Assembly: GCA_903861045.1 (NCBI GenBank)
Contig: CAIOST010000045.1
Coordinates: 1-32,543, forward strand
Length of the DNA: 32,543 bases
DNA from: an uncultured bacterium
Lineage (GTDB): Bacteria; Verrucomicrobiota; Kiritimatiellia; RFP12; CAIWXQ01
Reading direction: 5' to 3'
Shown here: in pieces, positions 23,735 to 30,385 of the stretch
Layout of the letters: every line of letters begins with the position of its first letter
Position numbering within the stretch: position 1 is the stretch's first letter
Translations under genes and position numbers: made by a program
The notes under the pieces: generated by a model
What the model was told of the DNA's origin: nothing
The model's input: only the letters and a program-made list of their open reading frames with translations
Database searches by the model: none

Positions 23735-24601
23735 TTAGTAGCGTACGCGCTTGGCTGCGGTGCCAGCGGGCGTCTTGGCGCCTTTGGGGAACGGTGACTT
23801 CGGGGCGGTCTTAGTTTTAAGCCCATCGCGAATGCCCGCCATGGCGCGCTGCGTGCCGCTCCAGAGGGAGATAATGTCCGCTGCGCACCAGAACATGCGC
23901 ATACCCCGGTCGTGCCAGTAGCGCACCCAGGTTGGCTCGCCACCCGCAATGCCCGGCAGCACGCCATGCTTGTGGCAGGTGGCGATGACCTTTTCGACGG
24001 CCTGCAAATACTTGGGATTGTCCAGTTGCCCTGGGATCCCCAGGCCCAGCGACAGATCGTCATTACCGACCACCGCCACATCAATGCCGGGGACCGACAG
24101 AATCTCTTCCACATTTGCCAGCGCCTCGGCGGTCTCGATCTGGATGCCGACCATCAGCTCGTTATTCACGTGCGCGATCTGGTCGGTCAACTTGGGCCAC
24201 CCCATATACTTGCCCACCGGACAGGTGCTACCACCCAGCCCGCGCTGCCCCTGCGGCGGATAGCGGACCATGTTGACCACGTGTTCGGCATCCGCACGCG
24301 TCCGGATACGCGGCACCATGATACCGTCCAGCCCCTGGTCCAGGAAGCGGCCGAACTCATGATAGGAGGGATCCGCCACGCGCATCATCACCGGCTGTTC
24401 CAGCGCCCGGCAGAGGCGGATATGCTCCAGGATGGTCTCGCTGTTCAGCGCCGTATGCTCGCGGTCGATCATCACCAGGTCATAGCCGCATTCATGATAC
24501 GCCTCGACCACCGCGCCCGAGCGGCTATCCATGATGCACCCGACCAACAGCATTTCGCCATTATTAACGCGTTTTTTGAGTTTCCCCGTGCAGCCTTTCA
24601 T
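23735..24601 (-). CDS. HpcH/HpaI family aldolase (2-keto-3-deoxy acid aldolase type)
   Basis: 288 aa from the ATG at 24601 behind a strong GAGGAGG; longer frames upstream run through the inverted repeat and are not credible. Class II aldolase residues are present: H49 in MIDREHTAL, R74 in VMMRVAD, metal ligand E156 in GIQIETAEAL, D181/D182 in VVGNDDLSLGLG. Relatives cleave 2-keto-3-deoxy sugar acids or 4-hydroxy-2-oxoheptanedioate to pyruvate and an aldehyde. The last 26 residues form a Lys/Pro-rich tail, about 25 residues beyond the usual domain end. It is the first gene of the long leftward run and is divergent to the AraC-type regulator, which is a likely controller. Confidence 0.88.
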   Translation of the reverse strand: MKGCTGKLKKRVNNGEMLLVGCIMDSRSGAVVEAYHECGYDLVMIDREHTALNSETILEHIRLCRALEQPVMMRVADPSYHEFGRFLDQGLDGIMVPRIRTRADAEHVVNMVRYPPQGQRGLGGSTCPVGKYMGWPKLTDQIAHVNNELMVGIQIETAEALANVEEILSVPGIDVAVVGNDDLSLGLGIPGQLDNPKYLQAVEKVIATCHKHGVLPGIAGGEPTWVRYWHDRGMRMFWCAADIISLWSGTQRAMAGIRDGLKTKTAPKSPFPKGAKTPAGTAAKRVRY

Positions 24602-24654
24602 GAGTCCTCCTCTTTCCGTTGCCCACCACCTTATCAAGCGACTATTTGTGCGTC

Positions 24655-24684
24655 TTGACCTGATTGCGACCTTTGTTTTATCAT
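24655..24684 (+). promoter_or_regulatory. sigma70-like promoter for the AraC-type regulator
   Basis: TTGACC (24655-24660) and TATCAT (24679-24684) are 18 nt apart on the plus strand. A start near 24691 would put the whole inverted repeat 24713-24788 in the mRNA leader, ahead of the ATG at 24801. Confidence 0.4.
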
Positions 24685-24712
24685 TTTGTGCTCTGAGCTG
24701 TCTGACTCGTCT

Positions 24713-24788
24713 GACGCGCTGACTCGTTGACTTGGTGACGCCCGTTCCTACGCTCTTCGGCGTCACCGGGTCAACCCGTCACCGCGTC
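24713..24788 (+). promoter_or_regulatory. strong inverted repeat / leader hairpin before the AraC-type gene
   Basis: Arms 24713-24742 and 24759-24788 are 30 nt each with a 16-nt loop. By hand pairing 25 positions are Watson-Crick, 2 are G-U in RNA and 3 are mismatched. The downstream arm ends 12 nt before the start codon. No U-run follows, so it is not an ordinary terminator. The arms are built from short TGAC-containing units, also seen just upstream (24700-24720). It could act as a cruciform/operator in the shared intergenic region or as a translational control hairpin. Confidence 0.8.
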
Positions 24789-24800
24789 AAAAACCACATC

Positions 24801-25736
24801 ATGAGCCCCCCCTACACCAACCGAGCCACCGCAACCCCGATCGGGCTTACGGTCACCGTGGGTCATCCGAAACCCAGCGCGCCCCCGCGCCGAGCCTCCG
24901 TCGAGGTGCACCAACACACGGAGGTCGAGCTCATCATCTATGAGCACGGCTCCACCACCATGCTCTTTGGGGGGCGAAAGCTAAAACTGCCGCCGCGCCG
25001 GTTGACGGTTTTCTGGGGTGCCATGCCACACCATGCGCTGTCCGCGGACCCGCAGGCGATGGCACACGTGCTGCGGATTCCCATGCCGCTCGTGCTGCAA
25101 TGGAACCTGCCAACCTGGCTGATCCAGCAGTTGGTCGATTTTCAAGTATTGCTGGATGATCCAGCAAAGTGTCCCTGCTCCGATCTGGACTTGATGAAGC
25201 ACTGGTTTCGCCTCATCGGCAGCAGTCCATCCGTCGAGACCGAACGGATCGTGATGCTGGAGGTGGAAGCCCGGTTGCGGCGTATGGCCCTGGACCACCG
25301 CGCCGCGCCGGCCCTGGCACCGCGCACCTCCGGCGCCGGGCGGCTGGAACGCCTGGTGGAAGTGATCGCCAAACGCTGTCTGGGGCGTCTGCACATCCCC
25401 GAAGTGGCCAGGGAGGCCGGACTCACCCGTGCCTACGCCATGCGCTTGTTCCGCCGGGAGATGGGCATGACGATGCTGGAATACATCACCCGGCAGCGCG
25501 TCTCCCACGCCCAACGCCTGCTGGCCACCACCGACCGGGGGATTCTCGACGTCATGGAAGCCTGCGGCTTCACCTCCACCACCCGCTTCTACAAAGTATT
25601 CTGTGACCTCGCGGGGTGCAAACCGGGCGAGTACCGCAAGAAGTTTCAGCCCGTCAGCGCCAGCCCGCGCGGCTCGCGCAGGTCTGGCCGGAACCTCCGG
25701 CACCCTGCGCCGGTCACTTCGGACAAACGCACTTGA
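24801..25736 (+). CDS. AraC family transcriptional regulator
   Basis: 311 aa from the ATG at 24801; no clear Shine-Dalgarno precedes it. A TTG at 24732 would add 23 residues but lies within the hairpin. Residues about 15-95 form a cupin-like sensing domain (VEVHQHTEVELIIYEHGS). Residues about 185-283 hold the two helix-turn-helix motifs of AraC (IPEVAREAGLTRAYAMRLFR and ILDVMEACGFTSTTRFYKVF, with GCKPGEYRKKF). It is likely a sugar-responsive activator or repressor of the divergent glycosidase run and perhaps of the convergent GH4 gene. The 3' ends of this gene and the GH4 gene overlap by 23 bp. A basic tail follows the HTH. Confidence 0.9.
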   Translation: MSPPYTNRATATPIGLTVTVGHPKPSAPPRRASVEVHQHTEVELIIYEHGSTTMLFGGRKLKLPPRRLTVFWGAMPHHALSADPQAMAHVLRIPMPLVLQWNLPTWLIQQLVDFQVLLDDPAKCPCSDLDLMKHWFRLIGSSPSVETERIVMLEVEARLRRMALDHRAAPALAPRTSGAGRLERLVEVIAKRCLGRLHIPEVAREAGLTRAYAMRLFRREMGMTMLEYITRQRVSHAQRLLATTDRGILDVMEACGFTSTTRFYKVFCDLAGCKPGEYRKKFQPVSASPRGSRRSGRNLRHPAPVTSDKRT

Positions 25737-27582
25737 CCTTGTCGCACTCCTTGCCGAACAGCGCGGCATAGAACGCCCACCCCATCGTGATCTGGCTGAC
25801 CTTGAAGCGCAGGACGTTGGCACCCTTCTTCAACTTCAACACCACACTGTCCTGCTGCGGGGCCGCACCGCGCGCACAGTCGTTGCGGAAAATCTCTTTG
25901 CCGTTCAGCGCAATGAGAATACCGTCGTCACTGCCGATGCTCAACTTGACGCTCATCGCCTTGGGCGCATGCAATTCCGTCACCGCCACAGCCAGCGCAT
26001 GGTCAACCGCACCACAGGCATCCACAAGATTGACATGCCCATGCTGGCCGGCCGCGAGCGTCTTCCAAGCGACCGGTTTGCCATCCTTGCCCGTCATGGC
26101 AGCTTTTGCGTCGAACGCCCCATCCGCCGGTGTGGCCAGATCCAGCGCGGGCACCGCCGACGCGCCCGGGAACGGACCGGCAATCTTCCACGACGATACC
26201 GGCACGCCATAGATCTGCTTGAGGTCGGTCGGCTTGATCGTCGTCGCCGTGTACCGGGGGAGCAGCTTGCCGTGCGCCTCGATCAGGTCGTCACACATGG
26301 CGCGGATCTTATCGATCGGCAGTTCCGCCGCGGTATGCGGATCGAGCATCGCCGCCTGATAGATGTAATCCTTCTTCAGGGTCAAGGCCGCGTCCACCGT
26401 GAGGATCTGCGGATTGATGTTGGTGCGATTGAGGGCGGCGCACTGCTCGGGCAGGTCGCCCACGAAACAGGGCTGCACCCCGTTGCGATCCACCAGGCAG
26501 GGAACCTCCACACACGCCTTAGCCGGCAGGTTGGTGATGATCCCGGTATTCATGACGTTGCCGCCGATGCGGAACGGCACGTCACACTCCATCGCCTCCA
26601 TGATATACGAGCCGTACTCATGGCTGCGTGTATGCGAAAGGTTGGGATCGCGGGTGATCTCAGCGCTCATCTTCTTCCAGCTCGCAATCTGGTTGACGCA
26701 GCGGCGCGGATACTCGTCGAGCGGGATGTTGAACTCCTCGATCAACTCCGGATACTGGCTCTTGATAAAATACGGCGTGTACTCCGCATTATGCTCGGAC
26801 GACTCCGTGATGTAGTAACCGAAGTTGAGCATCAGATAGTGGCGCACCATGTCCCAATGCTTGGGCCCGCCTTTCTGCCGTCCCTCCGCGAGCAGCGCCG
26901 CGGCACGTGCCTTGATCTCTGGATAGAGGTCCTGGCCGCCATCGGTCACTTCGAGTAACCAGGCCTGATGATTGATCCCCGCGATCTTCCATTGCAGATT
27001 CTTGACATCCTGCTGCAACCCGAGATGGCCCAGGATGCCGTCGGCGCAGCCCTGCACGGAGTGGCAGAGACCCACGGTCCGAATCGAGGTACCACGCAGC
27101 ATGGCGCCCGTCAGCATGGCCATGGGGTTGGTATAGTTCAGGAGCCAGGCGTCGGGGCAGACCTGCTCCATGTCGCGCGCGAAATCGAGCATCACCGGAA
27201 TGGTACGCAGGGCGCGGAAAATGCCACCAATGCCCAGCGTGTCGGCGATGGTTTGCCGTAAGCCGTAGCGCGTGGGAATCTCGAAGTCGATGACCGTACT
27301 GGGCTTGTAGCCGCCCACCTGGATGGCGTTGACCACATAGCTGGCGCCGCGGAGCGCCTCCTTGCGTTGCGCCACACCCAGATGCGCCGTGATCGTAGCC
27401 CGTCCCTGGTTGATATTCTTATTAATGGTTTCCAGCATGCGCCGGGACTCTTCCAGGCGTGTGGCATCAATATCGTAGAGGGCCAGATGCGCATCGTGCA
27501 GCGCCGGGCTCAACATAGTATCGCCCAACACGTTCTTCGCAAACACCGTGGAACCCGCGCCAAGGAATGTGACTTTTGCCAT
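25714..27582 (-). CDS. GH4 family glycosidase (alpha-galactosidase type) with extra C-terminal domain
   Basis: 622 aa from the ATG at 27582 (GAGAAGGG upstream); GH4 enzymes are usually about 430-480 aa. Residues 1-445 are the NAD- and metal-dependent GH4 core: GAGSTVF (8-14), LLNYTNPMAML (about 147-157), GLCHSVQG (metal ligands C173, H174), AGINHQAWLLE (H205) and HEYGSY. The CHSV type fits alpha-galactosidase/alpha-glucosidase members (MelA, AglA). Residues about 460-610 are an added beta-rich domain (SSWKIAGPF, SIGSDDGILIALNGKEIF, GANVLRFKVSQ) like those found in secreted polysaccharide-degrading proteins. The C-terminus has four cysteines in 17 residues. There is no signal peptide, so the added domain is unexpected. 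Confidence 0.9.
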   Translation of the reverse strand: MAKVTFLGAGSTVFAKNVLGDTMLSPALHDAHLALYDIDATRLEESRRMLETINKNINQGRATITAHLGVAQRKEALRGASYVVNAIQVGGYKPSTVIDFEIPTRYGLRQTIADTLGIGGIFRALRTIPVMLDFARDMEQVCPDAWLLNYTNPMAMLTGAMLRGTSIRTVGLCHSVQGCADGILGHLGLQQDVKNLQWKIAGINHQAWLLEVTDGGQDLYPEIKARAAALLAEGRQKGGPKHWDMVRHYLMLNFGYYITESSEHNAEYTPYFIKSQYPELIEEFNIPLDEYPRRCVNQIASWKKMSAEITRDPNLSHTRSHEYGSYIMEAMECDVPFRIGGNVMNTGIITNLPAKACVEVPCLVDRNGVQPCFVGDLPEQCAALNRTNINPQILTVDAALTLKKDYIYQAAMLDPHTAAELPIDKIRAMCDDLIEAHGKLLPRYTATTIKPTDLKQIYGVPVSSWKIAGPFPGASAVPALDLATPADGAFDAKAAMTGKDGKPVAWKTLAAGQHGHVNLVDACGAVDHALAVAVTELHAPKAMSVKLSIGSDDGILIALNGKEIFRNDCARGAAPQQDSVVLKLKKGANVLRFKVSQITMGWAFYAALFGKECDKVKCVCPK

Positions 27583-27706
27583 AAGACCCTTCTCTCCAGA
27601 CGGCTTGAATATGGACTGGCCGCGCTCAGCTTTTGGACACCCGGCAGGACCGCTTCCGGCCGGTATCACGCCTCGACGGCGAGGTCCATTTTTTGCAAAC
27701 AGCCAG

Positions 27707-27735
27707 ATTGTCCCAAGGCGGACGGCACAAGTCAA
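27707..27735 (-). promoter_or_regulatory. sigma70-like promoter for the GH4 gene
   Basis: On the minus strand TTGACT (27735-27730) is followed after exactly 17 nt by GACAAT (27712-27707). The leader would be about 118 nt and includes a small hairpin at 27671-27684 (CCTCG, 4-nt loop, CGAGG). Confidence 0.45.
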
Positions 27736-27782
27736 CACATCCCCACGTGCAGACAATTCAAGTGGCCACAAAAGGCACATAG

Positions 27783-27807
27783 AACACAAAAGTGGTTATT
27801 TTGTGTT
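27783..27807. repeat. A/T-rich inverted repeat
   Basis: AACACAAAA and TTTTGTGTT pair perfectly (9 bp) over a 7-nt loop, and a T-run follows on the plus strand. Adjacent bases (about 27762-27791) repeat CACAAAA/CACATAG-like units. No plus-strand gene ends nearby, so I do not call it a terminator. Otherwise the 27583-27969 gap holds the GH4 promoter and the CBM48 terminator. Confidence 0.5.
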
Positions 27808-27897
27808 TTTTGTCCCGTTTTGCGGCTAGCTTCCGCCCGGCGGGGAGTCCGCAGAACCATGGCTTCAGGAAAAGCCCCGGGAAGGTCGGTGTGCTGC

Positions 27898-27937
27898 AAA
27901 AAAAAATGCATGAAGGGCTAACCGTGCCCCTCATGCA
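27898..27937 (-). terminator. rho-independent terminator of the second CBM48 gene
   Basis: On the minus strand TGCATGA...GGGC pairs with GCCC...TCATGCA (27937-27907, one mismatch in the stem, 7-nt loop). It is followed at once by nine T (27906-27898). It lies about 33 nt past the stop at 27970. Confidence 0.85.
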
Positions 27938-27969
27938 ACATATATAAGACAGGAACCCGCTACGGCGTA

Positions 27970-28296
27970 CTAGACAATGACCACGCTATTCAGCGAGCCA
28001 TGCTCATTGATCACCCAGTCCGGACAATTCGGATCCACCATCCAGGCCCCGTCCACCACGAACTTATATTCGTGACGCCCCGGCGGCAACGTGACACTCG
28101 TCTGAACCAGGCCGGTCGCCGCATCATGCGTCAGCGCATGTTTGTCGTTACTCCAGCGGTTGAAGGACCCCGCCACATAGACCCGCGCATCCAGCGGGGC
28201 CGCACAACGGAAGACCACCGTAGTTGGCTCCTGGAAAGGACTATCCACCGCCTGCCTCGTACTGCGCTTCGTCCCCTTTTGTCTGACCACTCCCAT
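27970..28296 (-). CDS. stand-alone glycogen-binding (CBM48/AMPK-beta type) protein, paralogue
   Basis: 108 aa; ATG at 28296 behind a strong AGGGAGG. After a basic N-terminal tail of about 25 residues comes one CBM48/AMPK1-CBM domain: VFRCAAPLDARVYVAGSFNR, W, GRHEYKFVVDGAWMVDP, NEHGSLNSVVIV. It is closely related to 10375-10707 in the core but differs in the tail. The gene has its own terminator and no neighbour within 200 bp upstream, so it is monocistronic. The likely role is binding cytoplasmic alpha-glucan; there is no catalytic part. Confidence 0.87.
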   Translation of the reverse strand: MGVVRQKGTKRSTRQAVDSPFQEPTTVVFRCAAPLDARVYVAGSFNRWSNDKHALTHDAATGLVQTSVTLPPGRHEYKFVVDGAWMVDPNCPDWVINEHGSLNSVVIV

Positions 28297-28370
28297 CCTA
28301 CACCTCCCTTTTATTGACTCTTACCCGCGCGAACATAGTCTTGCGGGTTACCCCACACACGATGGGCGAA

Positions 28371-28399
28371 ATTTAGCATACCACCGCTTCGCCGCGCAA
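28371..28399 (-). promoter_or_regulatory. possible promoter for the second CBM48 gene
   Basis: On the minus strand TTGCGC (28399-28394) and CTAAAT (28376-28371) are 17 nt apart. An overlapping TATGCT (28380-28375) is an alternative -10. The leader also carries a 6-bp inverted repeat around 28323-28348. Match to consensus is weak. Confidence 0.25.
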
Positions 28400-28525
28400 T
28401 ACTTTTTTTAACAGAATTTGGATCACGTTGGCAAGGCGCCCTCTGCGCCGGCCTTTCACGCCCGCGCCCTCACGTCCGAACGCAGCCTGCGTGGCTCCCC
28501 CAACACAGGCTCCGCGTTCAAAATC

Positions 28526-28957
28526 CTAGGCATTCGCGCTACGGGAGCGGTTGCAGGAATAGCGATACAGGTCGTCGCGCCTCTGCCAACCCCGTCGCGC
28601 CCAGTACCGGGTGGCCACGTCGTTACTCCGCAACACGTCCAGATGCGTCTTCATGATCCCGAGCGCCTCCAACTGCTCCAGACAGCGCGTCACCAACTGG
28701 TGTGCAACCCCTTGCCCCCGAAAATCCGGCCTCACCATCACATGCTGCAAATAACCGCGCCGGCCATCGTGGCCGCACATGGCACAACCGATGACTTCAT
28801 CCTCGTCCATGGCCACAAAGCTGCAACCGGGGTTTCGTTCCAGGTATTTCTGCGTCGCGGCACGCGAGTCGGCTTCGCGGACCGTTACCCCGGGCGTCTG
28901 CTGCATCAGGGCGAGCACCGCCACATAGTGGGCTATTGTCATTTCCACAATGTACAT
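28526..28957 (-). CDS. GNAT family N-acetyltransferase
   Basis: 143 aa from the ATG at 28957, 13 nt after the DUF3999 stop, with AAGGGG about 9 nt upstream; 19 further in-frame codons overlap the upstream gene and are less likely. The acetyl-CoA-binding motif A is clear: QHVMVRPDFRGQGVAHQLV (RGQGVA at 80-85). VAMDEDEVIGCAMC precedes it and YWARRGWQRRDDLYRY follows, as in small-molecule or protein N-acetyltransferases. The acceptor is unknown. It is last in an operon with the DUF2339 and DUF3999 genes. Confidence 0.85.
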   Translation of the reverse strand: MYIVEMTIAHYVAVLALMQQTPGVTVREADSRAATQKYLERNPGCSFVAMDEDEVIGCAMCGHDGRRGYLQHVMVRPDFRGQGVAHQLVTRCLEQLEALGIMKTHLDVLRSNDVATRYWARRGWQRRDDLYRYSCNRSRSANA

Positions 28958-28970
28958 GCGCTCATGCCCC

Positions 28971-30385
28971 TTACCCCTGCGAGTTACCACCGCCAGCGGC
29001 ATGCCCATCGTCATGCTCAGCGAGTGCGCCGCCCACGCTTTTTAGTGAACGTGCCAGCACCACCAGCAGCACCAGGGCCGCCAGCATGATCGCTCCGGTG
29101 AGGAACGCGGGGTTGTTTAGCCAGGCACGACAACCGGCACGGGCAGGCTGGTAGGCGGCATGCTCCAAAGGCAGGCCCAGCGTGCGCGCCGCCGGCTGTA
29201 ACCCCTGCCGCATAGGCGTCAGCACGGCCGCCAGATCATACACTGGTGCCGCCAGGTTCGCCCCCCCGTACAACAGGCGATACGTACGCCCCGCCTCAGC
29301 CAACCACACGACCTGATGAACCGGCCCGAAGCCGCGCAGCTTCAGCTCTGCCAACGGCGGATTATCGCCATTTGCCACGATCACACGCAACTTTTCGATG
29401 CGCTGCTCCGGGAAATCCAACGCCAACGCCGCCTTGGCAAACCCCGGCAGGTCCACATCCATCAAACGCGCCTCGGCCAGATCACGCCACTGCGACACCC
29501 CATTCGCCACCACCGGCACTTGGACACGGGCGAGACGGCTGAAGTTCTTGGACGTGCTGACCAGCACCAGTCGATTGAGCGGGAGTCGCCCAGTCTCAAG
29601 CGTAAGCTCGGTGCTCTTTTCCTGAACCTGTTCCACCACACGCGGCGCAGGAAGCGCCCATTCGCGCTGCACTTCGCGCGCCGTCTCCACCACGGTTTCG
29701 TTGCGCCAGAAGACCAGACGATCCATCCGGAACGGCGTAGTCCGGAGCTCCTGTGCGCGCAGCTCGGCCCCCGCATCCCGTCCACCCTGCTGGCTGACCA
29801 GCTTAATGTACGGCAGGAGGCGCTCTTCCGTGGCATTGCTGATCTCCACGCGAAACTGCGGCCCCGAACCAGCCGGCAGCAGCACTTCCGTCCGCCGCAC
29901 GTCCAGATAGCGACTGTAGTCGCAAAGGTCGGCCCCCTGCGCTAAGGTCTGCCAAGCTGCGCCCTCCCGGCGCCCCCGAACGGTGACCGACCGGACAAAA
30001 TCGCGCAAGGGCGTCTCGACCGTAAAGCCGTCCGCCCGCGCCGCCGCGTCCTCCAGGACGAATTCGGCCTCAATCCGGTTACCGGGCAGCTCCTGTAGCG
30101 CCGTCGCCCGCGCCGCGATGGGGCGACGCACACAGCGTGTCTCATTGCTCAAGACCTTCTCGATGGCGCAGGGGACTTCCGTGCCGCGCTCATCCAACAC
30201 CCGGACGTCCACATAGCCGTCGGCGGCAAAATGGTGCAACGCCTCATCCAACGGCGCGGCCACCGCCGTGGTGCGCGCTGGCGCCGCCCCGCCACGTGGC
30301 GGATAAAGCGGAACTGATTGGAATTTACCGCGCCCAGCGTCAGTAGCGGCAGCGTGACGACCAAACTCAGCAGAACAGCTTTCAC
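28971..30385 (-). pseudogene. DUF3999 family protein gene, frameshifted near its 5' end
   Basis: GTG at 30385 overlaps the upstream stop in a GTGA junction and opens with a signal peptide (KAVLLSLVVTLPLLTLGA) and NSNQFRFIRHV. The frame then leaves the family sequence, while the body (from about 30290 to 28971) is in another frame: LDEALHHFAADGYVDVRVLD onwards. The switch maps to the GGGG run at 30287-30290 and is explained by one missing G. The body has the DUF3999 layout with a C-terminal membrane helix (GAIMLAALVLLVVLARS). DUF3999 genes commonly follow DUF2339 genes; their function is unknown, probably at the envelope. It is either a real mutation or a homopolymer sequencing error. Confidence 0.75.

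Noticed and set aside
24732-24800. Upstream TTG start for the AraC-type protein
   Set aside because: The added residues would be encoded by the inverted repeat and do not resemble an AraC N-terminus; the ATG at 24801 leaves a normal-length protein.
27783-27807. A/T-rich hairpin with T-run read as a plus-strand terminator
   Set aside because: No plus-strand gene ends within 2 kb, and the bases look like part of a short-repeat block.
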